This document shows, piece by piece, positions 15,808-23,997 of a stretch of DNA of 64,000 nucleotides. The stretch is from CAVRRZ01 sp963723745 (GTDB lineage Bacteria > Actinomycetota > Actinomycetes > Mycobacteriales > Geodermatophilaceae): contig CAVRRZ010000001.1 in assembly GCA_963723745.1 (NCBI GenBank), forward strand, positions 558,001 to 622,000. Direction: 5' to 3'. Positions within the stretch are counted from its first letter, which is position 1. The number at the start of each line of letters is the position of its first letter. Position numbers and translations under genes: made by a program. Below the pieces are notes generated by a model. That model was not told where the DNA came from, ran no database searches, and was given only the letters and a program-made list of their open reading frames with translations.

Positions 15808-17919
15808 GTGCCCGAACTCATCACTCCCGACCTGGTCGTCCTCGACGCCGACCTGGGCGCCGACAAGTCGGCGGTCGTCGCCCGGCTGGCCGCGCTCGTC
15901 GCCGCCGCCGGGCGGGCCACCACGGCCGAGGCGCTGCACGCCGATGCCATGGCCCGCGAGGCCCAGGCCGCCACCGGGCTCCCCGGCGGCATCGCGATCC
16001 CGCACTGCCGGTCGGAGGCGGTCACCGAGGCGTCCCTCGCCTTCGCCCGGCTGTCGCCACCGGTCGACTTCGGCGCCCCCGACGGCCCCGCCGACCTGGT
16101 GTTCCTGATCGCGGCACCGGCCCACGGAGACGCCGACCATCTGACGCTGCTGACCGCGCTGGCCCGCGCCCTGGTGCGGCCCGAGTTCGTGGCCTCGCTG
16201 CGCGCGGCCCGCACGGACGCCGACGTCGTGGCGCTGGTGCAGGAGGTCGTGGCCCCCGAGTCGGCGCCGACAGCACCGGCTCCCGCTCCGGCGGCCGTCC
16301 CGGAGACGCCCGCGCGCCGGCGCAGCCTGGTCGTGGTCAGCGCCTGCCCGACCGGCATCGCGCACACCTACATGGCCGCCGACAAGCTCACCGCGGCCGC
16401 CGGGACCGCCGGCGTGGACGTGCACGTCGAGACCCAGGGCTCCTCGGGTTCCACCCCGCTGGACCCGGCCGTGATCCGGGCCGCCGACGCGGTCATCTTC
16501 GCCGTCGACGTCGGCGTGAAGGACCAGGAGCGCTTCGCCGGCAAGCCGCTGGTGCAGTCGGGCACCAAGCGGGCCATCAACGAGCCCGACGCCATGATCC
16601 GCGAGGCGCTGGCCGCGGCCGACGACCCGGGCGCGCGCCGGGTGCCCGGAACCGCCGGCACCGCCGGCACCGGCGGCACCGGCGCAGCGGCGGCATCGGG
16701 CGCCGGAGGACGGCCGGGCCTGGCGACGGAGATCCGCCGCTGGCTGCTCACCGGCGTCAGCTACATGATCCCGTTCGTGGCGGCGGGCGGTCTGCTCATC
16801 GCGCTGGGATTCCTGTTCGGCGGCTACCAGATCGTCAACCCGAACCCGGACGTGGAGGGGCAGAGCTACGCCCTGAGCTGGGTGCTGAACAACAACTTCT
16901 TCGACCTGCCCACCGCAGCGGCCATCGAGGGCCTCAACGACGGTTTCTGGGGCTACCTCGGTGCCATCTGCACGGTGCTCGGCCAGGCGGCCTTCGCCTT
17001 CCTCGTCCCGGCGCTGGCCGGCTACATCGCCTACGCGATCGCCGACCGCCCCGGCATCGCCCCCGGATTCGTCATCGGTGCCGTGTCCCTGACGGTGGGC
17101 GCCGGCTTCATCGGCGGGCTGATCGGCGGCATCCTCGCCGGCCTGGTCGCGCTGTGGATCAGCCGCTGGAAGCTGCCGACCGGCGTCCGCGGGCTCCAGC
17201 CGGTCGTGATCATCCCGTTGCTGGCCACCTTCATCTCCAGCGGGATCATGGTCGCCGTCCTCGGTCGCCCGCTGGCCATCGCGCTGGAGAGCCTGGGCGA
17301 CTGGCTCAACGGCCTGAGCGGCACCTCGGCCATCCTGCTGGGCATCATCCTCGGGCTGATGATGTGCTTCGACCTCGGCGGCCCGGTCAACAAGGCGGCG
17401 TACCTCTTCGCCACCGCGGGCCTGGCCTCGCAGACCAGCGGCTCGCTGGTGATCATGGCGACGGTCATGGCGGCCGGCATGGTGCCGCCGCTGGCGATGG
17501 CGCTGAGCACCGTACTCCGGCCGAAGCTCTACACCCCGGCGGAGCGGGACAACGGCAAGGCCGCGTGGCTGCTGGGTGCCTCGTTCATCTCCGAGGGGGC
17601 CATCCCGTTCGCCGCGGCCGACCCGCTCCGGGTCATCCCGTCGATGATGCTGGGCGGCGCCACCACGGGCGCGATCGTCGCGACGCTCGGCATCGAGCTG
17701 CGTGCACCGCACGGCGGGATCTTCGTGTTCTTCGCGATGAGCAACGCGGTGCTGTTCTTCCTGGCCGTCATCATCGGCGCGATCGTGGGCGGCCTCGCGG
17801 TCACCGTCGCGAAGAGCATCGGACGTACCGACGCCGAGGACGCGCCGGAGGACGCGGTCGACCTGGAGCACGCCCACACCCCGGCACACACCGTCCCGGC
17901 GCGCGCCGAGACCGCCTGA
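15808..17919 (+). CDS. fruA: PTS fructose transporter subunit EIIABC
   Basis: Fructose uptake with phosphorylation to fructose 1-phosphate. The 703-residue fusion reads A-B-C. EIIA spans about 1-150 with His66 in GIAIPHCRSEA. EIIB spans about 172-275 with Cys180 in VVVSACPTGIAHTYMAADKL. A Gly/Ala/Thr linker (280-302) leads to EIIC (about 308-680), with many membrane helices and the substrate-loop sequences LGGPVNKAAYLFA and FISEGAIPFAAADP. The GTG follows GAAGAGGAAA. The His-rich tail (LEHAHTPAHTVP) is unusual but has no obvious function. It sits 22 bases after fruK and 44 bases before ptsH in one operon. Confidence 0.95.
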   Translation: MPELITPDLVVLDADLGADKSAVVARLAALVAAAGRATTAEALHADAMAREAQAATGLPGGIAIPHCRSEAVTEASLAFARLSPPVDFGAPDGPADLVFLIAAPAHGDADHLTLLTALARALVRPEFVASLRAARTDADVVALVQEVVAPESAPTAPAPAPAAVPETPARRRSLVVVSACPTGIAHTYMAADKLTAAAGTAGVDVHVETQGSSGSTPLDPAVIRAADAVIFAVDVGVKDQERFAGKPLVQSGTKRAINEPDAMIREALAAADDPGARRVPGTAGTAGTGGTGAAAASGAGGRPGLATEIRRWLLTGVSYMIPFVAAGGLLIALGFLFGGYQIVNPNPDVEGQSYALSWVLNNNFFDLPTAAAIEGLNDGFWGYLGAICTVLGQAAFAFLVPALAGYIAYAIADRPGIAPGFVIGAVSLTVGAGFIGGLIGGILAGLVALWISRWKLPTGVRGLQPVVIIPLLATFISSGIMVAVLGRPLAIALESLGDWLNGLSGTSAILLGIILGLMMCFDLGGPVNKAAYLFATAGLASQTSGSLVIMATVMAAGMVPPLAMALSTVLRPKLYTPAERDNGKAAWLLGASFISEGAIPFAAADPLRVIPSMMLGGATTGAIVATLGIELRAPHGGIFVFFAMSNAVLFFLAVIIGAIVGGLAVTVAKSIGRTDAEDAPEDAVDLEHAHTPAHTVPARAETA

Positions 17920-17963
17920 CCGGCAGTCTGCACACGACCGCCCTGCACCCAGGAAGAGGACCC

Positions 17964-18224
17964 ATGCCCAGTCAGACCGTCATCGTCGGATCCCGCATCG
18001 GCCTGCACGCCCGCCCGGCCGCGCTCATCGCCGAGGCGGTCGGCAAAGCAGGGGTGCCCGTCACCCTGGCCACGCCGGGCGGCAACCCGATCGACGCGGG
18101 CAGCCCGCTGATGATCATGACGCTCGGCGCGAAGAAGGGCGCCGAGGTCGTCGTCTCCAGCGACGACCCGGCCGTGCTGCAGCAGATCGCCGGCCTGGTC
18201 GCCGAGGACCTCGACGCCGAGTAG
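17964..18224 (+). CDS. ptsH: PTS phosphocarrier protein HPr
   Basis: The 86-residue small carrier that moves phosphate from enzyme I (ptsI, same cluster) to EIIA of FruA. The active-site segment is GLHARPAA with His15, and the region SPLMIMTLGAKKGAEV corresponds to the regulatory-serine helix of the family. Whether the serine is phosphorylated is doubtful, since actinobacteria generally lack HPr kinase. AGGAAGAGG precedes the ATG. It is the last gene of the fru operon and is followed by a strong hairpin. Confidence 0.95.
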   Translation: MPSQTVIVGSRIGLHARPAALIAEAVGKAGVPVTLATPGGNPIDAGSPLMIMTLGAKKGAEVVVSSDDPAVLQQIAGLVAEDLDAE

Positions 18225-18241
18225 GCGCCGAGCAGGACGAG

Positions 18242-18279
18242 CGACGGCGCCCGCTCCCGACAGGGAGCGGGCGCCGTCG
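18242..18279 (+). terminator. Terminator of the fru operon
   Basis: A perfect 17-bp inverted repeat (CGACGGCGCCCGCTCCC and complement) with a GACA loop begins 17 bases after the ptsH stop. No T tract follows. Confidence 0.75.
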
Positions 18280-18294
18280 TCGTCCGGCGCTTCT

Positions 18295-18356
18295 GGAACG
18301 GCGCCCTCGCAGGGCCCCGCCGTGGAGCGTGCGAGCGGTGGGGCGAGGGGGTTCGT
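18295..18356. repeat. Nested-hairpin repeat, copy 1
   Basis: About 62 bp related to 42418-42480. The arms CCCTCGC/GCGAGGG enclose an inner stem CCCCGCCG/CGGTGGGG around GGAGCGTGCGAG. Like the other copy it abuts the stop codon of a minus-strand gene, so it may act as that gene's terminator. Confidence 0.6.
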
Positions 18357-18821
18357 CTACTGGTCGGGACGCGAGACGTCGCCCCGCCAGGCGCCGGTCT
18401 CGGTGCCGCGGCTCTCGATGAACTCCTTGAACTTCTTCGCGTCCGCCTTCACCTGGCGGTCGTCGAAGCCGAGTGCGGCGCCGGCCTTCTCGACGATGCC
18501 TTCGGGCTCCCAGTCGATCTGGATCATGACCCGGGTCCTGCTCTCGTCGAGCCGGTGGAAGGTAACCACGCCGGCGTGCTTGGCCTCGCCGCTGGTGCTG
18601 GTCCAGGCGATGCGCTCCTCCGGGTGCTGCTCGGTGATCTCGGCGTCGAACTCCCGCTCCACCCCGTCGATGCTCGTGACCCAGTGGGTGTGCGTGTCGT
18701 CGATCTGGGTGATCTTCTCGACGCCGCCCATGAACTGCGGGAAGGACTCGAACTGGGTCCACTGGTCGTAGGCGACACGGATGGGGACGTCGACGTCGAT
18801 CGATTCCTGGACGCTGGCCAC
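18357..18821 (-). CDS. SRPBCC family protein (polyketide cyclase/dehydrase-like)
   Basis: A 154-residue helix-grip protein with a hydrophobic ligand cavity. It starts VASVQESIDVDVPIRVAYDQWTQ, a typical cyclase/dehydrase (Pfam PF03364-like) opening, followed by QFESFPQFMGGVEKITQID, REFDAEITEQHPEERIAWTS, GVVTFHRLDESRTRVMIQ and a C-terminal helix FDDRQVKADAKKFKEFIESR. Family members bind lipids, polyketides or quinones; the ligand is unknown here. A GTG start preceded by GAGGAG is used. The gene is monocistronic between the fru operon (convergent) and a two-component system in the same direction. Confidence 0.82.
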   Translation of the reverse strand: MASVQESIDVDVPIRVAYDQWTQFESFPQFMGGVEKITQIDDTHTHWVTSIDGVEREFDAEITEQHPEERIAWTSTSGEAKHAGVVTFHRLDESRTRVMIQIDWEPEGIVEKAGAALGFDDRQVKADAKKFKEFIESRGTETGAWRGDVSRPDQ

Positions 18822-18894
18822 AGGTGTGCTCCTCTGGATCGGATGCAGGGTCGCAGTCGCCCTTACCCGTGGTCCCGGCCGGTAAGCCGCCCGG

Positions 18895-20181
18895 TCAGGT
18901 GATACCGGCGACGGGCAGGATGAGCACGAAGCGGGCGCCGGCGGCTGCGGGCTCCGCCACGAGCGAGCCACCGTGCCGCTCGGCGACGTCCCGCGCGATC
19001 GACAGCCCGAGGCCGGCGCCACCCACTCCGGCCGAGCGGGCCTCGTCGAGCCGGGTGAACCGCTCGAACACCCGCTCCCGGTCCGCCGGCGCGATTCCCG
19101 GCCCGTCGTCGGTCACCACCAGGACGGCTGTCCCGTCGGAGCGCTCGCCCAGCGCGACGGTCACCCGGCTCCGGGCATGGCGGACGGCGTTGTCGAGCAG
19201 GTTGTCCACCAGGCGCTCGAGCTGCACCCGGTCACCGCGCACCTGGACCGGCCGGACGTCGGTGGCGTCCACCGTCGCTCCGGCAGCCGCGCGACGCACG
19301 CATCCGGTCACCACATCGTCGAGATCGAGCAGCACCGGCTCCGGGGCGAGCGCGCCGGCGTCGCCGCGGGCCAGGAGCAGCAGGTCGTCGACCAGGCGCT
19401 GCAGCCCGACGGTCTCGGCGAGCGTGCTGGCCGCGGTCGCCCCAGGGTCCGCGGACTCCGGATGCGCGACGTCGACCTCGAGCTCGGCGCGCATGCGGGC
19501 CAGCGGGCTGCGCAGCTCGTGCGAGGCGTCGGCGACGAACCGCCGTTGCTCCTCGGCCGAGGCCTGGAGCCGCTGCAGCATCGCGTTCATCGTCCGGGCG
19601 AGACGGGCCATCTCGATCGGCTCCGCCGGCTCGGGTACCCGCCGGTCGAGCCGGGCACCGCTGATGGCGTCCACCCTGCGGCGGATCTCCTCGACCGGCC
19701 GCAGCGCCCGCCCCACCGTCCACCAGAGGATGCCGGCCAGCACCGCGGTCGCCAGCGGCACCCCCACGGCGAGTGCGGTCAGCAGCGCTCCGACGCTCTC
19801 GTCGACGTCCTCCAGGTCGCCCAGGGCGCGCACCGTCGTGCCGTCCACCTGGCGGGCGACCTCGCGGACCGGGTCGTCGTCCCCGTCGCCGACGGCGTCC
19901 GCGGGCACCGTCCGGCGTCCGCCGTCGGGCCCGACGATCTCGACGACGACGTCGTCGGTGACCAGGTCCTGCTCGTCGACCGACCGGCCGGCGCGCAGCT
20001 CGCCGACCACCACCTCGACCTGGCGGTCGAGGGTGTCGTCGAGCCCCTCGAGCAGAGCCGCGCGCTGGACGACGACGAGCAGGCCGGCGGTGGCCACCAG
20101 CACGACGAGCACGATGAGCGCGGACAGCGCGCTGACGCGGGCGCGCAGGGTGCGAGGCACGAGGCGGCCGCGGAGGCTCAC
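18895..20181 (-). CDS. Two-component sensor histidine kinase
   Basis: A 428-residue membrane kinase. TM1 (about 17-39) and TM2 (about 131-154) bracket a roughly 90-residue extracytoplasmic sensor rich in Asp. A HAMP region with RALRPVEEIRRRVDAIS follows, then the H-box FVADASHELRSPLARMRAE (phospho-His221), the N-box LERLVDNLLDNAVRHA, and DDGPGIAPADRERVFERF plus GAGLGLSIARDVAERHGG for ATP binding. Its GTG start overlaps the response regulator stop as GTGA. The pair resembles OmpR-type systems found beside PepSY-domain genes, and the divergent PepSY-like protein is the obvious candidate target. Confidence 0.92.
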   Translation of the reverse strand: MSLRGRLVPRTLRARVSALSALIVLVVLVATAGLLVVVQRAALLEGLDDTLDRQVEVVVGELRAGRSVDEQDLVTDDVVVEIVGPDGGRRTVPADAVGDGDDDPVREVARQVDGTTVRALGDLEDVDESVGALLTALAVGVPLATAVLAGILWWTVGRALRPVEEIRRRVDAISGARLDRRVPEPAEPIEMARLARTMNAMLQRLQASAEEQRRFVADASHELRSPLARMRAELEVDVAHPESADPGATAASTLAETVGLQRLVDDLLLLARGDAGALAPEPVLLDLDDVVTGCVRRAAAGATVDATDVRPVQVRGDRVQLERLVDNLLDNAVRHARSRVTVALGERSDGTAVLVVTDDGPGIAPADRERVFERFTRLDEARSAGVGGAGLGLSIARDVAERHGGSLVAEPAAAGARFVLILPVAGIT

Positions 20182-20855
20182 GGCCGCATCCGGTAGCCGG
20201 CTCCGCGCACCGTCTCGATCGGGGAGCCGCCGGGGACGCCGTCGAGCTTGCGGCGCAGCCGGCCGATGTAGACCTCCACCACGTTGGGGTCGCCCTCGAA
20301 CTCGTCGTCCCACACGGCCGCCAGGATGTCCCGCTTGCCCACCACCTGCCCCGCCCGGCGGACGAGGTGGACCAGCAGGTCGAACTCCCGGGCGGTGAGC
20401 GCCACCTCGGAGTCGGCCAGGTAGGCGCGGCGGGCGCGCAGGTCGAGCCGGACCGGCCCGGCGGCCAGGGGAGGAGGCTCGCCGAGTGCGGCCCGGCGCA
20501 GCAGCGCGTGGATCCGCGCCACGAGGACAGGAAAGGAGAAGGGCTTGCGCAGGTAGTCGTCGGCGCCGGTGTCGAGGCCCTCGGCCTCGTCCAGGTCGCC
20601 GTCCTTGGCCGTGAGCATCAGGATCGGCGTGCGCACCCCTGCCCGGCGCAGCTCGGCGCATACGGCGTAGCCGTTGCGGCCCGGCAGCATGATGTCGAGG
20701 ACGACGAGGTCGTAGGCGCCCTCGCGGGCCCGCCACAACCCTTCGACGCCGTCCGGTGCGACCTCGACGGCGAACCCCTCGGCGGTGAGCCCGCGGCGGA
20801 GAGCGGCAGCGATCTTGACGTCGTCCTCCACCACCAGCAGCTTCACGCCCCCCAT
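20178..20855 (-). CDS. OmpR/PhoB-family response regulator
   Basis: A 225-residue transcription factor. The receiver has VVEDDVKIAAALRRGL at its start, phospho-acceptor Asp54 in LVVLDIMLPG, MLTAKDGD (switch Thr) and YLRKPFSFP (Lys). The winged-helix output domain starts near residue 125, with EVALTAREFDLLVHL and NVVEVYIGRLRRKLDG, and ends RGAGYRMRP. An internal GTG three codons later, preceded by GGGGGG, is an equally possible start. It is co-translated with its kinase. The 103-bp gap to the divergent PepSY-like gene must hold both promoters, so autoregulation and control of that gene are likely. Confidence 0.92.
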   Translation of the reverse strand: MGGVKLLVVEDDVKIAAALRRGLTAEGFAVEVAPDGVEGLWRAREGAYDLVVLDIMLPGRNGYAVCAELRRAGVRTPILMLTAKDGDLDEAEGLDTGADDYLRKPFSFPVLVARIHALLRRAALGEPPPLAAGPVRLDLRARRAYLADSEVALTAREFDLLVHLVRRAGQVVGKRDILAAVWDDEFEGDPNVVEVYIGRLRRKLDGVPGGSPIETVRGAGYRMRP

Positions 20856-20958
20856 GATCGTCGTCGGCTGCTGAACGTGCGCTGACGACGTCAGCCGCGG
20901 TTCAGGTCGGCCGCGCAGCATCGGTCCGGTCAGCCGGTCCGACCCGAGAGGTTCAGCC

Positions 20959-21459
20959 ATGAAGCGCACCACCATCATCACCGCCGCATTCGCCGCCGCC
21001 CTCACCGCCGGGGTGGTCGGCGCCGCGGCCGCCGCGGGCGCAGGCCCGTTCGCCGACGACGACACCGCGCTCACCGGCGAGGCCCTCGACCGCGCGAGCG
21101 AGGCCGCCCTGGCCGAGGTCGGGAGCGGCGAGGTCACCGACGCCGAGGCCGACGACGGCGGCTACGAGGTCGAGGTGCGCACCGACGACGGCCGCGAGAT
21201 CGACGTCCGTCTGGACGGGGACTTCGCCGTCGTCGGCCAGGAGCCGGACGAATCGGACGACTCCGACGACCAGCCGCTCACCGGCGAGGCACTCGACCGC
21301 GCGAGCGAGGCCGCCCTGGCCGAGGTCGGGAGCGGCGAGGTCACCGACGCCGAGGCCGACGACGGCGGCTACGAGGTCGAGGTGCGGACCGACGACGGCC
21401 GCGAGATCGACGTCCACCTCGACGGGGACTTCTCGGTCGTCAGCACCGACGACGACTGA
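20959..21459 (+). CDS. Secreted protein with two near-identical PepSY-like repeats
   Basis: A 166-residue exported acidic protein. A signal peptide covers about residues 1-27 (MKRTTIITAAFAAALTAGVV, then Ala-rich). The mature part holds two almost identical units, about residues 38-93 and 107-162, each running ALDRASEAALAEVGSGEVTD, a GGYEVEVRTDDGREIDV strand pair and LDGDF; this fits the PepSY (peptidase-propeptide-like) fold. The units are joined by a very acidic linker (DESDDSDD). At DNA level they are nearly identical over about 160 bp with a 207-bp period, a recent tandem duplication. It is divergent from a two-component system that probably controls it. Function is unknown, perhaps metal binding or inhibition of an extracellular enzyme. 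Confidence 0.85.
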   Translation: MKRTTIITAAFAAALTAGVVGAAAAAGAGPFADDDTALTGEALDRASEAALAEVGSGEVTDAEADDGGYEVEVRTDDGREIDVRLDGDFAVVGQEPDESDDSDDQPLTGEALDRASEAALAEVGSGEVTDAEADDGGYEVEVRTDDGREIDVHLDGDFSVVSTDDD

Positions 21460-21469
21460 GCCCGGCGCC

Positions 21470-21507
21470 GCGCCGGGGGACCTCCGGACCCGGAGGTCCC
21501 CCGGCGC
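21470..21507. terminator. Bidirectional terminator between PepSY-like gene and bkdC
   Basis: A perfect 18-bp inverted repeat (GCGCCGGGGGACCTCCGG and complement) with a two-base AC loop sits between two convergent genes, 11 bases after one stop and touching the other. Confidence 0.8.
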
Positions 21508-23010
21508 TCAGAACGCCAGGGCCGTGCCCGGGTCGTGCAGCAGCGTCCCGACGTCGGCGAGGAACCGGGAGCCGAGCTCGCCGTCGACGATCCGGTGGTC
21601 GAACGACAGCGACAGCTGCGTCACCTGGCGCACCCGGATCCGGCCCTTGTGCACCCACGGCTGCTCGCGCACCGCCCCGAAGCACAGGATGGCCGACTCG
21701 CCCGGGTTGAGGATCGGCGTCCCGGTGTCCACGCCGAAGACGCCGACGTTGGTGATCGTGATCGTGCCGCCGGACATGTCCGCCGGCGCCGTGCGCCCCG
21801 CACGGGCCGTCTCGGTCAGGTCGGACAGGGCTCCCGCGAGCTCGGGGAGCGACAGCCGGTCGGCGCCCTTGATGTTCGGGACGACGAGGCCGCGGGGGGT
21901 GGCCGCGGCGATCCCGAGGTTGACGTAGTCCTTGACGACGATCTCCTGCGCCACTTCGTCCCAGGTGCTGTTGATCATCGGGTTGCGGCGGACCGCGAGC
22001 AGCAGCGCCTTGGCGACGAACAGCAGCGGGCTGACCTTGCGGCCGGCCAGCTCCGGGCGCGCCGCGATACGGGCGCGCAGCTTCATCATCCGGGTGACGT
22101 CGACGGTGAGGAACTCCGTCACGTGCGGGGCGGTGAAGGCACTGCCCACCATCGCCGCGGCCATGTGCTTGCGGACGCCCTTGATCGGGATCCGCTGCTC
22201 CCCCTCCTCCGACGCAGGGGCCTTCATGGCCATAAAGGCCCCCGGGGCCCTGCCGGTCGCCGCGGCGTCCACGTCGGCGCGGGTGATCACGCCCCCGGGG
22301 CCGCTGCCCTCGACCGACCCGAGGTCGACGCCGAGGTCCTTGGCGTACTTGCGCACGGGCGGCTTGGCCAGCGGGCGCGGCGCCCGTCGTCCGGGCGCGG
22401 CACCGATCGAGGGGACCGCGTCCTCGCGGAGCGCGTGCGCCTCGGCCTGCCGGCCCACCTCGAGGCCGCCGTGCCGCACCGGCTTGGCGCGGGCGTCGGG
22501 GGCGGTCGTCAGCAGCGGCGGGTGGCCGTCGGCGTCCACCGGCGCCTCGACCGCCGGCGCCGTCGCGCGGGCCGCGACCGTGCCGCCACTCCGACGGGGA
22601 CGGCGCTTGGCCTCGGTGGTGCGCGGGCCGTAGCCCACGAGCACCGCGGTCCGGCCACCGGGCGCGGCGCCGCCGATCAGGCCGGCAGCGGGCTCGGCGT
22701 CGCCGGCGGCCGTCTCGGGCGCGGGCTCTCCCGCCGGGGCGGCGCCGCCGGCCGGGCCGCCCCCCGCCGCCCCACCGACGTCGATGGTGATGATCGGCGT
22801 GCCGACGTCGACCATCGTGCCGGCCTCGAACAGCAGCTCGGTGACGGTGCCGGCGTAGGGCGAGGGCAGCTCGACCGCGGCCTTGGCGGTCTCGACCTCG
22901 CAGAGCGGCTGGTTGACGACGACGGTGTCACCGACCGAGACGAGCCACTGCAGGATCTCGCCCTCGGTGAGCCCCTCGCCGACGTCCGGAAGCTTGAATT
23001 GACGCAGCAT
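21508..23010 (-). CDS. bkdC: Branched-chain 2-oxoacid dehydrogenase E2 (dihydrolipoamide acyltransferase)
   Basis: The 500-residue core subunit that transfers the acyl group from E1 to CoA. Order: one lipoyl domain (1-78) with lipoyl-Lys43 in VETAKAAVELPSP; a long Ala/Pro/Gly linker (80-205); the peripheral-subunit-binding domain (about 213-250, VRKYAKDLGVDLGSVEGSGP); a second linker; and the CAT domain with LSFDHRIVDG (His472, Asp476). The second linker contains AFMAMKA, encoded by a dispersed 22-bp palindrome (22219-22240), so the repeat is read in-frame. Substrate assignment to branched-chain 2-oxoacids rests on the adjacent E1 genes and Lrp regulator; pyruvate is less likely. No E3 gene is nearby. 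Confidence 0.9.
   Translation of the reverse strand: MLRQFKLPDVGEGLTEGEILQWLVSVGDTVVVNQPLCEVETAKAAVELPSPYAGTVTELLFEAGTMVDVGTPIITIDVGGAAGGGPAGGAAPAGEPAPETAAGDAEPAAGLIGGAAPGGRTAVLVGYGPRTTEAKRRPRRSGGTVAARATAPAVEAPVDADGHPPLLTTAPDARAKPVRHGGLEVGRQAEAHALREDAVPSIGAAPGRRAPRPLAKPPVRKYAKDLGVDLGSVEGSGPGGVITRADVDAAATGRAPGAFMAMKAPASEEGEQRIPIKGVRKHMAAAMVGSAFTAPHVTEFLTVDVTRMMKLRARIAARPELAGRKVSPLLFVAKALLLAVRRNPMINSTWDEVAQEIVVKDYVNLGIAAATPRGLVVPNIKGADRLSLPELAGALSDLTETARAGRTAPADMSGGTITITNVGVFGVDTGTPILNPGESAILCFGAVREQPWVHKGRIRVRQVTQLSLSFDHRIVDGELGSRFLADVGTLLHDPGTALAF
22219..22240. repeat. 22-bp TGGCCA-centred palindrome, copy 2, inside bkdC
   Basis: Same family as 4490-4511 and 43905-43926: half-sites GGCCTTCA and (reverse) GGCCTTTA around TGGCCA. 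On the coding strand it reads GCC TTT ATG GCC ATG AAG GCC, giving AFMAMKA in the linker between the subunit-binding and catalytic domains of the E2 protein. Confidence 0.7.
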
Positions 23011-23015
23011 CGGAC

Positions 23016-23996
23016 TCAGAACTCCATCGCTCGATCGACGGCGTCCAGCACCCGGTCGAGGTCGGGGAGGTACTCCTCCTCGAGCTTGGACGGCGGGTAG
23101 GGGGTGTCGTAGCCGCCGACCCGGAGCACCGGCGCCTCCAGCGAGTGGAAGCAGGCCTCGGTGACGCGGGCGGCGATCTCGGCGCCCAGACCGAGGGTCA
23201 CCGGGGCCTCGTGGACGACGACGCACCGGCCCGTGCGGCGCACCGACTCGAACACCGGCGCCAGGTCCAGGGGCGAGATCGTGCGGAGGTCGACGACCTC
23301 CAGGGACCGGCCCTCCTCGGCGGCCGCCTCGGCGGCCTGCAGCGCCGACTTCACCATCGGGCCGTAGGCAAGGACCGTGACGTCGTCCCCGCCGCGCACG
23401 ACGCGCGAGGCGAACAGCGGGTCGGGCGTGGCGTCGGTGTCGACCTCCGCCTTCTCCCAGTACCGCCGCTTGGGTTCGAGGAAGACGACCGGGTCGGGGT
23501 GCGCGATGGCCTGCTGGATGCCCCAGTAGGCGTCCACCGGGTTGCTGACCGCCACGACCTTGAGGCCGGGCGTGTGCGCGAAGTAGGCCTCCGGGCTCTC
23601 GCTGTGGTGCTCGACCGCGCCGATGCCGCCGCCGAACGGGATGCGGATGACGATCGGCATCGGCAGCCGACCCTTGCTGCGGGCGTGGATCTTGGCGACC
23701 TGCGTGACGATCTGGTTGTAGGCCGGGAAGACGAACCCGTCGAACTGGATCTCGCACACCGGCCGGTACCCGCGCATGGCCAGGCCGACGGCGGTGCCGA
23801 GGATCCCCGCCTCCGCCAGCGGGGTGTCGACGACGCGGTCGTCGCCGAAGTCCTTCTGCAGGCCGTCGGTGATCCGGAAGACACCGCCGAGCCTGCCGAT
23901 GTCCTCGCCCATGAGCACGACCTTGGCGTCGTCCTCCATCGCCTTGCGCAGACCGAGGTTGAGCGCCTTGCCGATGGTGAGGGTCTGGGTGCCCAT
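23016..23996 (-). CDS. bkdB: Branched-chain 2-oxoacid dehydrogenase E1 beta subunit
   Basis: A 326-residue partner of the E1 alpha chain in the thiamine-diphosphate-dependent decarboxylation of 2-oxoacids. Typical motifs are MGEDIGRLGGVFRITDGLQ (including the cofactor-contacting Glu), TPLAEAGILGTAVGLAMRG, QFDGFVFPAYNQIV, RIPFGGGIGAVEHHSESPE (His-rich substrate channel) and FLEPKRRYW. Length is standard. Only one base separates the E1 alpha stop from this ATG, and the E2 gene begins 6 bases after its stop, so the three subunits are one operon. The stretch GIGAVEHHSES is of the branched-chain rather than the pyruvate type. Confidence 0.93.
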   Translation of the reverse strand: MGTQTLTIGKALNLGLRKAMEDDAKVVLMGEDIGRLGGVFRITDGLQKDFGDDRVVDTPLAEAGILGTAVGLAMRGYRPVCEIQFDGFVFPAYNQIVTQVAKIHARSKGRLPMPIVIRIPFGGGIGAVEHHSESPEAYFAHTPGLKVVAVSNPVDAYWGIQQAIAHPDPVVFLEPKRRYWEKAEVDTDATPDPLFASRVVRGGDDVTVLAYGPMVKSALQAAEAAAEEGRSLEVVDLRTISPLDLAPVFESVRRTGRCVVVHEAPVTLGLGAEIAARVTEACFHSLEAPVLRVGGYDTPYPPSKLEEEYLPDLDRVLDAVDRAMEF

Positions 23997-23997
23997 G

